NCBI RefSeq assembly: GCF_001612765.1
Contig: NZ_BDBB01000042.1
Span: forward strand, 16,689 to 80,688
From: Nocardia arthritidis NBRC 100137
GTDB taxonomy: Bacteria; Actinomycetota; Actinomycetes; Mycobacteriales; Mycobacteriaceae
Length of the DNA stretch: 64,000 nt
Direction: 5' to 3'
This document shows, piece by piece, positions 31,637 to 42,224 of this stretch (the first letter of the stretch is position 1; every line of letters starts with the position of its first letter). The notes beneath the pieces were generated by a model, which was not told the origin of the DNA, did no database searches, and worked only from the letters and a program-made list of their open reading frames with translations. Position numbers and translations under genes: made by a program.

Positions 31637-34219
31637 ATGGACATCACGGTGGCTCCCAAGACGCAGGCCGGTCGGATCGTGCACCCGGATCCGGCATCGA
31701 AACCGCAGTTCGCCGGCGGTAACGCGGCGGAGGGGTCGCAGCCCGCCGCCGGCGCGGCGGCGCCGCCGACCGACGCGGAGCGCGAGCGGCAGCGCGCCGA
31801 GCGGGAACAGCGGCGCGCCGAGGAGGCCGAGCGCCTGCTCGACGGCCTGAACCCGCCGCAGCGCGCGGCGGTCGTGCACACCGGATCCCCGCTGCTCATC
31901 GTGGCGGGCGCGGGCTCGGGCAAGACGGCGGTGCTCACCCGCCGCATCGCCTACCTACTGGCCGCCCGCGGCGTCACGCCGGGCCAGGTACTGGCCATCA
32001 CGTTCACCAACAAAGCCGCCGCGGAGATGCGGGAGCGGGTGACCGGATTGGTCGGCCCGCGGGCGAACGCCATGTGGGTCTCGACGTTCCACTCCAGTTG
32101 CGTCCGCATCCTGCGCACCCAGGCGGCGCTGCTGTCCGGGCTGAACTCCAATTTCTCGATCTACGACGCGGACGATTCGCGGCGCCTGCTCACCATGATC
32201 AGCCGCGACCTCGACATCGACACCAAGAAGTACTCCGCGCGCCTGCTGGCGACGGCGATCTCGAATCTGAAGAACGAACTCATCGATCCGGCCCGCGCCA
32301 CCGCCGACGCGGAATCCGACGACACCGAGTTGCCGGGCCTGGTCGCGCGGGTCTACACCGAATACCAGCGCAGGCTGCGCTCGGCGAACGCGCTGGACTT
32401 CGACGACCTCATCGGTGAGACGGTGGCGTTGCTGCAGAATCATCCGCAGGTCGCCGAGTACTACCGCCGCCGGTTCCGGCATGTGCTGGTGGACGAGTAC
32501 CAGGACACCAACCACGCGCAGTACGTCCTGGTTCGCGAGCTGGTCGGCCACCATGTGGAGGACGGCCGCGAGGACCGGGTCCCGCCGAGCGAACTGTGCG
32601 TGGTCGGCGACGCCGACCAGTCCATCTACGCCTTCCGCGGCGCGACCATCCGCAATATCGAGGAGTTCGAGCGCGACTTCCCCGACGCCGAAACCATTCT
32701 GCTGGAGCAGAATTACCGCTCCACCCAGCACATCCTCTCCGCCGCCAACGCGGTGATCTCGCGCAACGAGAACCGGCGGGAGAAGAAGCTGTGGACCGAT
32801 TCCGGCGAAGGCGATCTGATCACCGGCTACGTCGCCGACAACGAGCACGACGAGGCCTCGTTCGTCGCGCGCGAGATCGACCGGCTGGTCGACCAGGGCG
32901 AGGCCAACTACGGCGACGTCGCCGTGTTCTACCGCACCAACAACAACTCCCGCGCGCTGGAAGAGATCTTCATCCGGATGGGCCTGCCCTACAAGGTGGT
33001 CGGCGGCGTCCGCTTCTACGAGCGCAAAGAGGTGCGCGACATCGTCGCCTACCTGCGTGTGCTGGAGAACCCGGAAGATGCGGTGAGCATGCGCCGCATC
33101 CTGAATACGCCGCGCCGCGGCATCGGCGACCGCGCGGAAGCCTGCGTGGCGGTCCATGCCGAGCAGCGCGGCATCGGTTTCGCCGCCGCGCTGCGCGACG
33201 CCGCCGAAGGCAAGGTGGCGCTGCTGAACACGCGCGCGCAGCGAGCCATCGCGGGCTTCCTCGAGCTGCTCGACGACATCCGGGCCGCGGGCGAACGCGA
33301 GGAGTCCGACTTCCCCGATGTCGGCAACGTCGTCGAAGCGGTGCTGGAGCGCACCGGTTATCGCGCCGAACTGGAGGCATCCGACGACCCCCAGGACGGC
33401 GCCCGGCTGGACAACCTCAACGAGCTGGTCAGCGTCGCGCGGGAGTTCAGCTCGGAGGCGCAGAACAACGCGGAGGCGGCCCGGCAGGAGGGGCTACTGC
33501 CCGAGGCAGGCGAAGGGGAGCCGGACCCGGGTTCGCTCGCCGCGTTCCTGGAGCGGGTCTCGCTGGTGGCCGACACCGACCAGATCCCGGACGAGGGCTC
33601 CGGCGTGGTCACCATGATGACGCTGCACACCGCCAAAGGCCTGGAATTCCCGGTGGTGTTCGTGACCGGTTGGGAGGACGGGCAGTTCCCGCACATGCGG
33701 GCGCTCGGCGATCCGACCGAGCTGGCCGAGGAACGCCGCCTCGCCTACGTGGGCATCACCAGGGCCCGGCAGCGCCTGTACCTGACGCGGGCGGTGGTGC
33801 GATCCGGCTGGGGGCAGCCGGTGTCGAACCCGGAATCGCGTTTCCTGCAAGAGATCCCCGGCCACCTCATCGACTGGCGCAGGCTCGAGCCCGCCGGATC
33901 GCCTGGTACGAGGGGTCTGCGGCGGCGCGGGGACGACGACGGGCTGGAACGGGATTGGACGCGCGGCGACGGGTGGTCGGAGCCACGGCCCGGCTTGCGC
34001 GATCGCGGCCCGCGCAGGCCCGCTCCCGGCGGTGCGACCCGCAACAACACGAACTTGGTTCTCGCCGTGGGCGATCGGGTCAGCGACGACAAATACGGTC
34101 TCGGCCGGGTGATCGCCGCGGAGGGCTTCGGGCCGCTGGCCACGGTGACCATCGACTTCGGCACCGCGGGAAAGATCCGCTTGATCCCGCAGTACAGCCG
34201 GACGCTGGTCAAGCTCTGA
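31637..34219 (+). CDS. pcrA: ATP-dependent DNA helicase UvrD1/PcrA
   Basis: An 860-residue superfamily 1A helicase. After a disordered charged N-terminus (~65 residues) come LNPPQRAAVV (Q motif), Walker A GAGSGKT at 91-97, TFTNKAAAEMRERV, VDEYQDTNHAQY (motif II), GDADQSIYAFRGA (motif III), LEQNYRST (IV), TMMTLHTAKGLEFPVVF (V) and EERRLAYVGITRARQRL (VI). The C-terminus has the PcrA/UvrD1 Tudor-like RNA-polymerase-binding domain (GDRVSDDKYGLGRVIAAEG). It unwinds DNA 3' to 5' in nucleotide excision repair and replication-conflict removal. Orthologue of Rv0949 by position. Confidence 0.96.
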   Translation: MDITVAPKTQAGRIVHPDPASKPQFAGGNAAEGSQPAAGAAAPPTDAERERQRAEREQRRAEEAERLLDGLNPPQRAAVVHTGSPLLIVAGAGSGKTAVLTRRIAYLLAARGVTPGQVLAITFTNKAAAEMRERVTGLVGPRANAMWVSTFHSSCVRILRTQAALLSGLNSNFSIYDADDSRRLLTMISRDLDIDTKKYSARLLATAISNLKNELIDPARATADAESDDTELPGLVARVYTEYQRRLRSANALDFDDLIGETVALLQNHPQVAEYYRRRFRHVLVDEYQDTNHAQYVLVRELVGHHVEDGREDRVPPSELCVVGDADQSIYAFRGATIRNIEEFERDFPDAETILLEQNYRSTQHILSAANAVISRNENRREKKLWTDSGEGDLITGYVADNEHDEASFVAREIDRLVDQGEANYGDVAVFYRTNNNSRALEEIFIRMGLPYKVVGGVRFYERKEVRDIVAYLRVLENPEDAVSMRRILNTPRRGIGDRAEACVAVHAEQRGIGFAAALRDAAEGKVALLNTRAQRAIAGFLELLDDIRAAGEREESDFPDVGNVVEAVLERTGYRAELEASDDPQDGARLDNLNELVSVAREFSSEAQNNAEAARQEGLLPEAGEGEPDPGSLAAFLERVSLVADTDQIPDEGSGVVTMMTLHTAKGLEFPVVFVTGWEDGQFPHMRALGDPTELAEERRLAYVGITRARQRLYLTRAVVRSGWGQPVSNPESRFLQEIPGHLIDWRRLEPAGSPGTRGLRRRGDDDGLERDWTRGDGWSEPRPGLRDRGPRRPAPGGATRNNTNLVLAVGDRVSDDKYGLGRVIAAEGFGPLATVTIDFGTAGKIRLIPQYSRTLVKL

Positions 34220-34282
34220 GCTACCGGGATCGGGCCTTCGGACCCTGCCGCGCGGACGCGTTCCGCCGGTAAGGTCCGCGAT

Positions 34283-34708
34283 ATGGACACGGTCGCGCAG
34301 CACATCCTGTGGTTTCTGCCCATGTTGTGGCTCGGCATGGTGCTGGCCATCTCGTTCCTGGAAGCGCCGCTGAAGTTCCGTGCGCCCGGGGTCACGCTGC
34401 CGCTGGGTCTCGGCATCGGCCGCTTGGTGTTCCGTGCGCTGAACGCCGCCGAGGCCGTGCTCGCCGTGCTGCTGGTGGTCGCCGCGCTGATCGCGGGCCC
34501 CGGCAAGCCGACCTGGTTGTGGCTGGGCGTGGCCGTGGTGTTGCTGGCCGTCCAGATCCTCGTGGTGCGTCCGCCGCTGTCTCGCCGCGCCGATCGCGTG
34601 CTGGCGGGCGAAGATCTGCCGCGCTCGCACGCGCACTACTGGTACATCGGCCTGGAGGTCGCCAAAGTCGTCGCGTTGCTCGGTCTCGCTGTCGCGGCCG
34701 CACCCTAG
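34283..34708 (+). CDS. Four-helix membrane protein of unknown function
   Basis: A 141-residue protein with four hydrophobic segments at ~residues 5-25, 50-75, 78-95 and 118-138. Between the first two lies the conserved-looking SFLEAPLKFRAPGVTLPLGL. No enzymatic motif. It follows the helicase by 63 bp on the same strand and converges with a TetR gene. I do not recognise a named function. Confidence 0.75.
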   Translation: MDTVAQHILWFLPMLWLGMVLAISFLEAPLKFRAPGVTLPLGLGIGRLVFRALNAAEAVLAVLLVVAALIAGPGKPTWLWLGVAVVLLAVQILVVRPPLSRRADRVLAGEDLPRSHAHYWYIGLEVAKVVALLGLAVAAAP

Positions 34709-34781
34709 GCGTCCACATACGTCGATGTCGTAGCTGACCGTTCGTAACCGTCCGCGTCCGTTGTCTTGATGGGCGGCGTGG

Positions 34782-35354
34782 TCAGGGTGCCTCGAGATGG
34801 ATTCCGAGCAGTTCGCGGAGTTGGTCGTAGGTGCGGTTGAGGGGTGCGATGCTGCGGTCTGCGATCGACATCATGACCGCGCCCTCGATCGCCGCGATTG
34901 TCGTGGTCGCCAGGCTCTGGGCTGTCCGGGCTGGTACGCCCTGCGCGATGGCTTTCTCGGCCAGGTGGTGTTCCCAGCGCCGGAATGCCTGGCTGGATAG
35001 TTCTCGGGCGGCCGGTGCTTCGCTTCCGCCGTATGCCGCGGCGGCGATCGGGCACCCGGACTGGTAGTCGCTGGTCACCAGCACCCATTTCCAATACTCG
35101 ACGAAGGCCCGCAGCATTTCCTGTGACGACAGCGTCTCGGCCATCTGCTCGATCATCTGCTCGATCCAGGCGCCTGCGGTCCGGACGGACTCCTCGATCA
35201 ACTCCGTCTTTCCGCCGGAAAAATGCTTGTAGATCGATTGTCGTGCGGTGCCGCTGTGCTCGAGCAGATCGGCCACCCCGGTGCCGGCCACCCCTCGGCG
35301 TCTGATCAGCTCGATCGCGCTCTCGATCAAGCGCCGTCGCGCATCCGCAGCCAT
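34782..35354 (-). CDS. TetR-family regulator (LmrA/YxaF type)
   Basis: A 190-residue regulator starting at ATG 35354, preceded by GGGGAAGAGG. The DNA-binding domain is at residues ~5-50 (LIESAIELIRRRGVAGTGVA, TARQSIYKHFSGGKTELIEE). The ligand domain has the LmrA-type GCPIAAAAYGGSEAPAARELS. This type commonly represses an adjacent drug exporter. The divergent gene is an MFS exporter and a perfect palindrome lies between them. Confidence 0.9.
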   Translation of the reverse strand: MAADARRRLIESAIELIRRRGVAGTGVADLLEHSGTARQSIYKHFSGGKTELIEESVRTAGAWIEQMIEQMAETLSSQEMLRAFVEYWKWVLVTSDYQSGCPIAAAAYGGSEAPAARELSSQAFRRWEHHLAEKAIAQGVPARTAQSLATTTIAAIEGAVMMSIADRSIAPLNRTYDQLRELLGIHLEAP

Positions 35355-35377
35355 GAGCCTCTTCCCCTCTGTACAGG

Positions 35378-35429
35378 CCATCCAGCCTAGCGACGCACCG
35401 AACGGTAGACCATCCAGTCTTCTGGATGG
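35378..35429. promoter_or_regulatory. Palindromic operator and extra half-site between tetR and the MFS gene
   Basis: CCATCCAG (35410-35417) and CTGGATGG (35422-35429) form a perfect 8-bp dyad around TCTT. A further CCATCCAG half-site lies at 35378-35385, closer to the tetR start. This pairs well with a TetR regulator binding as one or two dimers and suggests autoregulation. Confidence 0.7.
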
Positions 35430-35721
35430 AGTCTCTTCTCCAGATCTCTTCGAAGAATGCGCGACCCCATCACTTGCGATAGACCAGATGTTCTATTACG
35501 CTGCCATTAACGTTACGCGAAGTAACATCAATTTGTCCGGAGGGAACCGGTCCGAACCCCACCACGGGTCGGCGTCCCACAAAAGGCGGTGCTGTCGCGG
35601 AATCGAGCTGCCCCGCCGACACCCCATGACTGCCGGTCCGCGGTGGCTAGCGCCGTGCCCGGTCGGGGTCGGCAGCCACTTTCCGCGTGGCCCGCATTGC
35701 AATGACGAGGAGTGATTTCCC
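35430..35721 (+). promoter_or_regulatory. Leader region of the MFS exporter gene
   Basis: This 292-bp stretch is A/T-richer than the flanks in its first half. It includes GTTAC-GCGAA-GTAAC (35512-35526), a perfect 5-bp dyad. A GAGGAG ribosome-binding site is about 9 bases before ATG 35722. I see no gene in it. Confidence 0.4.
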
Positions 35722-37341
35722 ATGCCCCACTCATCTGTCGCCGAGCCGGCCGCACGGGCTGCGCACACCGCGACCCCGAGCATGCGCGGGCGGTGGCCGG
35801 CCCTTGTCGTCATCTGCGTCGCGGAATTGCTCGTGGTGCTCGACAACACCGTCGTCAACGTCGCGTTGCCGTCCCTGGGGGTGCAGTTACACGCCGGTTT
35901 CAGCGGATTGCAGTGGGTGGTCGACGCGTACACGCTCGCCTTCGCGGGCTTGCTGCTGGCGTTCGGCCACCTCGGAGATCGCTACGGCCGCCGCATGGTG
36001 ATGATGCTCGGACTGGCCGGCGTCGCCGTCATGTCTCTGGGTGGCGCGTTGGCGACCGACCTGGGGCAGGTGATTGCCGCCCGCGCCGCTATGGGAGTGT
36101 TCGCCGCCGCTGTATTCCCCGCGACGTTGGCGCTGATCATCAATATCTTCACCGACGTCAGGGAACGGACCGTCGCCATCGCGGCGTGGACGGCGATGGC
36201 AGGCTTCGCCATCGCGATCGGGCCCACCGCAGGGGGTTGGCTACTCGAGCACTTCTCCTGGCACTCGGTCTTCTGGGTCAATGTTCCCGTCGCGACGATC
36301 GTCCTGCTTCTCGCCCGCATACTGCTTCCGGAGTCGAAGGCGGCACACACCGGCAGGCTCGATGTGATCGGCATCGCCCTGTCGCTCCTGAGCGTCACCA
36401 CCTTGGTGTGGACCATCATCGCCGCGCCGCGTCAGGGCTGGCTCTCCCCGACCAGCCTGACGTGCTTCGCCTTCGCCGTGGTCTGCTTCGCGGTGTTCGT
36501 CCGATGGGAGATGCGCACCGGCTCGCCCGTACTGAACATGAACCTGTTCCGGATCCGGCGATTCTCCCTGCCCGCGGTGGCGATCGCGGTCGGCTACTTC
36601 TCCATGTTCGGCTTCTTGTTCATGATCACCCAGTACTTCCAGGGAGTGATGGAGCTGTCGCCGCTGCAATTCGGGTTGCACTCGCTACCGTTCGCCGTGG
36701 CCATCGCCGTCGGCGCCCCATTGGCCACGCTGATCGCCCAGAAGGTCGGCACCACGGCAGTCATCGTCTTCGGTCTGGTGGTGATGAGTGTCGGGATGTT
36801 CATCGCCGGGCAGGTGAAAGTGGAGACACCGTATGTGGGTCCTGTGCTCGTCTCGATGGTGCTGATGGGTCTGGGGCTGGCGATCGTGCAGGGCCCGGCG
36901 ACCGAATCGATCATGGCCTCGGTGGCCCTGGACGAAGCGGGAGCCGGTTCGGCGGTCAACGACACCACCCGCGAGGCGGGGGGAACTCTCGGCGTCGCGG
37001 TGCTCGGATCGATCGTGGCGTCGGTGTACACCACCGAGGTCGGACCGCGCATCGATGCCATCCCCGACTTCCTGATGACCCCGAACGAGAAGAGCTTCGC
37101 CCGCGAAAGCGTCATCGCTGTACTCGAAATGACCAAGCGCCCCATCAACCCGGCCTTCGCCCAGCAGAAGGCCGACCTGATCTACGCGATGAAGGCCGCG
37201 TCCATGGAGGGGTTCCAACTCGCCTCCTACGTCACGGTTTCGGCTTCGCTGATCGTCGCGGGTGCCATCGCCATCTTCCTGCCCTGGAAACCCGCAGGCG
37301 ACTCCGTGTTCCTCGGCTGGAAACGCAAGCCCACCCCCTGA
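35722..37341 (+). CDS. MFS exporter of the DHA2 (14-TM, EmrB/QacA) family
   Basis: A 539-residue membrane transporter. Motif D1 near the first helix is LLVVLDNTVVNVALPSLG, motif A is GHLGDRYGRRMVMMLG, and motif C is AGFAIAIGPTAGGWLLEHFSW, the antiporter signature. About 14 hydrophobic segments are predicted. Such proteins export drugs or metabolites using the proton gradient. It is divergent from an LmrA-type TetR repressor with a perfect operator palindrome, so it is probably an inducible efflux pump; substrate unknown. Confidence 0.93.
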   Translation: MPHSSVAEPAARAAHTATPSMRGRWPALVVICVAELLVVLDNTVVNVALPSLGVQLHAGFSGLQWVVDAYTLAFAGLLLAFGHLGDRYGRRMVMMLGLAGVAVMSLGGALATDLGQVIAARAAMGVFAAAVFPATLALIINIFTDVRERTVAIAAWTAMAGFAIAIGPTAGGWLLEHFSWHSVFWVNVPVATIVLLLARILLPESKAAHTGRLDVIGIALSLLSVTTLVWTIIAAPRQGWLSPTSLTCFAFAVVCFAVFVRWEMRTGSPVLNMNLFRIRRFSLPAVAIAVGYFSMFGFLFMITQYFQGVMELSPLQFGLHSLPFAVAIAVGAPLATLIAQKVGTTAVIVFGLVVMSVGMFIAGQVKVETPYVGPVLVSMVLMGLGLAIVQGPATESIMASVALDEAGAGSAVNDTTREAGGTLGVAVLGSIVASVYTTEVGPRIDAIPDFLMTPNEKSFARESVIAVLEMTKRPINPAFAQQKADLIYAMKAASMEGFQLASYVTVSASLIVAGAIAIFLPWKPAGDSVFLGWKRKPTP

Positions 37342-37867
37342 AGAAGAGTCGGGTCGGGTCGCATGTGGCCGAGTTGCGCTTATCCGACCGGATCCGCCGA
37401 ACACGAGCAATGCGGGAATATGTCAGCGCGGCTCGCGCGAGGTATCCGGCTTCATGCGCCCGGCGTCACAGGTCCGTCAGCGCCGAATGTGAGGCCGAGG
37501 GCCGGGTCGGAGCGGAGGAGGACCGCGCCGAGGGCCAGCAGGGCTTCGGTGTCGGCGGGGCGGGTGGCCGGTGTAGATGTTTGCGCAGGAGGCGCATCAG
37601 TTCGCGGTTGCGGACCGGAGCGTCGGTGGCGGCCACCAGAACTCCGTTCGGCAGCTCGAGCCCACAATTTGTTGCGCCCGGGGATGAGCCGCCCGGTCTG
37701 TTTGGCCGCAGCCGGGTTCACGCGCCCGGAACGTTCCTTGTGCGCGAACGTAGCCCACTACGGCACTCGCCTCGAAGTACGCCTCCACGTCGGGAGCGAT
37801 CCAGACCCGACCCGTCGTGCCGCGATCAGCTCACGGCGGTGGCAGGTCGGGCACGCACCACGTCGCG
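37342..37867 (-). other. 526-bp spacer with frame-broken coding remnants
   Basis: No intact gene is seen. On the minus strand two protein-like pieces appear in different frames: RVWIAPDVEAYFEASAVVGY around 37700-37820, which resembles the end of a small helix-turn-helix (AlpA-like) protein, and LPNGVLVAATDAPVRNRELM around 37579-37667. Neither has a start and a continuous frame. They look like a decayed insertion, but the homology is only a suggestion. Confidence 0.3.
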
Positions 37868-39118
37868 TCAGTCGCGCTGCGGGCCGAGGCTGATGCCGCG
37901 GGTCGCCAGCCAGGGCAGCGGGTCGACCTTGTCGACGCCGTTCAGCCAGACCTCGAAGTGGCAGTGCGGGCCGGTGGAGAAGCCGCGGTTGCCGATGGTG
38001 GCGATCTGGTCTCCGGCGAGCACGCGCTGGCCCTGCGACACCGTGGCGGTATCGATGTGGCCGTAGATGGTGACGGTGCCGTCGTCGTGCAGCAGGCGGA
38101 CCCACATGCCGAAGCCCGACGCGGGACCGGCTTCGAGGACGGTGCCGTCGGCGACGGCGTAGATCGGGGTGCCGATCGGGCCTGCGATGTCGATGCCGAG
38201 ATGCTGCACACCCCAGCGGGCGCCGAAGCCGGAGGTGAAGGTGCCTGCGGCGAACTTGGTGAAGAGCGGACGAAGCTTCGACGCCTCCTGGGCGGCGAGG
38301 TCCTCGGCGTACTTCTGGCCCTTCTGCAGGATGTCGTTGAACTGATCGAGGTGGGCAGGCGAGGAGACGTTCAGCACCTGGGGGGAGTCCGGCGCCGCCG
38401 TCGGATCGGCCATGTTCATCGACTGCGCGGCGATCTCGTGGATCTGCCCCGCGGCTTCGTAATCGACCGCCTGCGACGGCTGTTCGGGCGAGGAGAACGC
38501 GGCCTGCCCCGCCGCGACGACCGCGCCCGCGGCGACGGCGGCGACGGCGGCCCGACCCTTGAGAGCGGCGGGCGGCGCCGCTACCCGGTGCGCGCCACCG
38601 CGCTTGTTCGCGGAGCGGCCCGCACGGATGACGGTCGGGAGGACGGGTGCGCTCGGCTCCTCGTCGGCCTCGGGCTCGGTCGTCTCGGTCGCCCAGGATT
38701 CCTCGGGAGCCCAGCAGCCGGTGTCGGATACCCAGGATTTCTCGTCGGGCGTCCAGGACTCCTGCTCGGCCCACGCGTCGCCGGAGTTCCAGGCGCCGCC
38801 GTCAGACCAGGAGTCCTGCTGTGCCCAATTCTGTTGCGACCAGGCGCTGTTGGTGTCCCAAGCATTGTCGTAGGCCGCGTTTTGATAGGCCGACTGGTCG
38901 TAGCCCGAGTCGTGTACGGGCTCGGCCGCGAAGCCGTAATCGCCACCGGCGGGACGGAAGTCGTAGTCCGCCTGCGGCGCTGGCTCGTACCCGGCGTGGT
39001 GCTCGTCGAACGAGGGGCCTGCGTGGCGGGCCGCCGGAGCGAAGGGCTCGTCGTCGGGGCGATAACGATGTCCCGACCGCAAGCGATCATCGGAAGCGAA
39101 GGTGGAGCTGTGGTTCAT
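37868..39118 (-). CDS. M23-family peptidoglycan endopeptidase with long acidic N-terminus
   Basis: A 416-residue protein starting at ATG 39118 (MNHSSTFASDD); GTG 39130 is an alternative start. Residues ~1-170 are low complexity, rich in Asp, Glu, Trp, Tyr and Gln. A hydrophobic segment around 190-215 (VAAVAAGAVVAAGQAAF) acts as signal anchor. The C-terminal M23/LytM domain has HLGIDIAG and YGHIDTATVSQGQ then GPHCHFEVW, giving the expected zinc ligands His, Asp and His, so it is likely an active metallopeptidase outside the membrane. Orthologue by position of Rv0950c. It is divergent from sucC with a CRP-like site between. Confidence 0.9.
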   Translation of the reverse strand: MNHSSTFASDDRLRSGHRYRPDDEPFAPAARHAGPSFDEHHAGYEPAPQADYDFRPAGGDYGFAAEPVHDSGYDQSAYQNAAYDNAWDTNSAWSQQNWAQQDSWSDGGAWNSGDAWAEQESWTPDEKSWVSDTGCWAPEESWATETTEPEADEEPSAPVLPTVIRAGRSANKRGGAHRVAAPPAALKGRAAVAAVAAGAVVAAGQAAFSSPEQPSQAVDYEAAGQIHEIAAQSMNMADPTAAPDSPQVLNVSSPAHLDQFNDILQKGQKYAEDLAAQEASKLRPLFTKFAAGTFTSGFGARWGVQHLGIDIAGPIGTPIYAVADGTVLEAGPASGFGMWVRLLHDDGTVTIYGHIDTATVSQGQRVLAGDQIATIGNRGFSTGPHCHFEVWLNGVDKVDPLPWLATRGISLGPQRD

Positions 39119-39655
39119 CGGCGGTGCCACATCGTGAAGCGGATGGAACTCGGATGCCGCTTGACCAGCGGCGTCGATCGGTCGAATGCGGAGCGGCTCT
39201 CCGTCTGCGGAGTGCTGTGCTGCATCAAGCTTGCCGTCCTCCTAGTCGTGACCGTGTTGTGACATCGACCGCAATGACGGTAACGAAACGATGTCGTGCC
39301 CACAAGCGGTGTGCGGGGTCCGTGACAAACATGTGAGATTCATCACCCTAACCCCACGGAATATCTCACTGCTGTATGGGCACTCCGGAGAGGTCGTTCA
39401 ACGACGATTTGTAGTAGATCGCGGTTCGCTCCTGGGTTCGCCCGCTCTACCTGGCGCGGTGCCAGCAACCTACTCGCGAGTAGCGTTGGCCAGCGGTTTT
39501 GCCGCCCTGGGCACCACTCCGTGACCTGCGCCACTTAGGATGAACGTGGCCGATTGGCCCTCCATGTGACTGATTAGAGTCCGACCCGACCCGCTTCCGA
39601 CGTCGGGCCGCCAACAAAGACGTTGTCATCACAACGCAGACGAGACGGTGAGTAC
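39119..39655. promoter_or_regulatory. Divergent spacer between the M23 peptidase and sucC
   Basis: A 537-bp region without a supportable gene. It holds the CRP-like site at 39332-39347 and must contain promoters for both directions. The part near sucC ends in GACGGTGAG as ribosome-binding site. The length suggests long 5' leaders, but I could not fold a known riboswitch here. Confidence 0.4.
39332..39347. promoter_or_regulatory. CRP-like site between the M23 peptidase and sucCD
   Basis: TGTGAGATTCATCACC fits TGTGA-N6-TCACM. It lies 214 bp from the peptidase start and 309 bp from sucC. From memory, the same intergenic region in M. tuberculosis (Rv0950c/Rv0951) was also predicted to have a CRP site, which would support function. 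Confidence 0.55.
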
Positions 39656-40822
<1,167 letters not shown>

Positions 40823-40847
40823 CGACGGCCGAGTAAGGACGAAAAGA

Positions 40848-41762
40848 ATGTCTATCTTCCTGAACAAGGATTCCAAGGTCATCGTCCAGGGCATCACCGG
40901 CGGCGAGGGCACCAAGCACACCGCGCTGATGCTGAAGGCGGGCACCCAGATCGTCGGCGGTGTGAACGCGCGCAAGGCGGGCACCACCGTCGCGCACACC
41001 GACGCCGAGGGCAACGCGGTCGAGCTGCCGGTGTTCGGCACCGTCGCCGAGGCCATCAAGGAGACCGGCGCCGACGTGTCCATCGCGTTCGTGCCGCCGA
41101 AGTTCGCCAAGGACGCCATCATCGAGGCCATCGACGCGGAGATCCCGCTGCTGGTGGTCATCACCGAGGGCATCCCGGTGCAGGACACCGCCTACGCCTG
41201 GGCCTACAACGTGGAGAAGGGCGCCAAGACCCGGATCATCGGCCCGAACTGCCCCGGCATCATCACCCCCGGCGAGTCGCTGGTCGGCATCACCCCGGCC
41301 AACATCACCGGCAAGGGCCCGATCGGCCTGGTCTCCAAGTCCGGCACCCTGACCTACCAGATGATGTACGAACTGCGTGACTTCGGCTTCTCGACCTCCA
41401 TCGGCATCGGCGGCGACCCGGTCATCGGCACCACCCACATCGACGCCATCGAGGCGTTCGAGAAGGACCCGGAGACCAAGCTGATCGTGATGATCGGCGA
41501 GATCGGCGGCGACGCCGAGGAGCGGGCCGCGGCCTACATCAAGGCCAACGTCACCAAGCCGGTCGTCGGCTACGTGGCGGGCTTCACCGCCCCCGAGGGC
41601 AAGACGATGGGCCACGCGGGCGCCATCGTGTCCGGCTCGTCGGGCACCGCCCAGGCGAAGAAGGACGCGCTGGAGGCCGCGGGCGTGAAGGTCGGCAAGA
41701 CGCCGTCCGAGACCGCCGCGCTGGCTCGCGAGATCCTGGAGAAGGCCAGCATCACCGCCTGA
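40848..41762 (+). CDS. sucD: Succinate-CoA ligase, alpha subunit
   Basis: A 304-residue subunit. The CoA-binding Rossmann domain is at the N-terminus (VIVQGITGGEGTKHT), followed by IGPNCPGIITPGE and the phosphohistidine loop KTMGHAGAIVSGSSGTAQAK. It partners SucC just upstream (25 bp). A strong hairpin terminator follows, so the operon is sucCD only. Confidence 0.98.
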   Translation: MSIFLNKDSKVIVQGITGGEGTKHTALMLKAGTQIVGGVNARKAGTTVAHTDAEGNAVELPVFGTVAEAIKETGADVSIAFVPPKFAKDAIIEAIDAEIPLLVVITEGIPVQDTAYAWAYNVEKGAKTRIIGPNCPGIITPGESLVGITPANITGKGPIGLVSKSGTLTYQMMYELRDFGFSTSIGIGGDPVIGTTHIDAIEAFEKDPETKLIVMIGEIGGDAEERAAAYIKANVTKPVVGYVAGFTAPEGKTMGHAGAIVSGSSGTAQAKKDALEAAGVKVGKTPSETAALAREILEKASITA

Positions 41763-41779
41763 TCTTCCCCCCCCCGCCC

Positions 41780-41817
41780 ACGAAGGCCGCCTCCGAATTC
41801 GGGGGGGCGGCCTTCGT
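41780..41817 (+). terminator. Terminator after sucCD
   Basis: ACGAAGGCCGCC (41780-41791) pairs perfectly with GGCGGCCTTCGT (41806-41817) across a 14-base loop. It starts 18 bp after the sucD stop. The 3' end runs into CATGTG with no T-tract. Confidence 0.8.
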
Positions 41818-42224
41818 CATGTGTGGCGGCGGGCTCTGGCTTGGGCAGTAGCCGAGCATCCGGACCCGCCACGCGCGGAACTGTTCGATGTGCCGGGGGT
41901 TCCGTCGTCCCCTTCATCTGTTCACACACCTTCTCTGTTCACACGAGGCAGCCGGATGGATGGTTCATCGACCCGTCACCGGAAATTCCCCGCTATTGAG
42001 AACCCCCGTGGTGTGAAAAGCGCCATCGCGGGCAACAGTTTCAAGGAGCGGTAGGTGGTCTCGCTAGGCGCTTCGCGCCGGACATGTGTCGCGACCTGCC
42101 GGAATACGGGCGGACTCGCCCATTCCGGCCGTCGCGGCAGGGTGACCGGGGCGAGACAGTGCAGTAGCGTCAGAAGTAATCCAGCCGTGAAGACCATGTA
42201 CGACTCGATTGAGGAGACGACGAC
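41818..42224 (+). promoter_or_regulatory. Leader region of the DUF5336 gene, with an 11-bp direct repeat
   Basis: About 400 bp without a gene. TCTGTTCACAC occurs at 41917-41927 and 41934-41944, a 17-bp period, suggesting a direct-repeat binding site. Further right a small hairpin GGCGC-TTC-GCGCC begins near 42067. GAGGAG lies about 10 bases before ATG 42225. Confidence 0.45.

Noticed and set aside
37362..37893. A 176-codon plus-strand open frame in the exporter/M23 spacer
   Set aside because: Arg/Ala/Pro-rich with no domain, start inside the exporter tail region, and it overlaps the M23 gene end; looks like a GC artefact.
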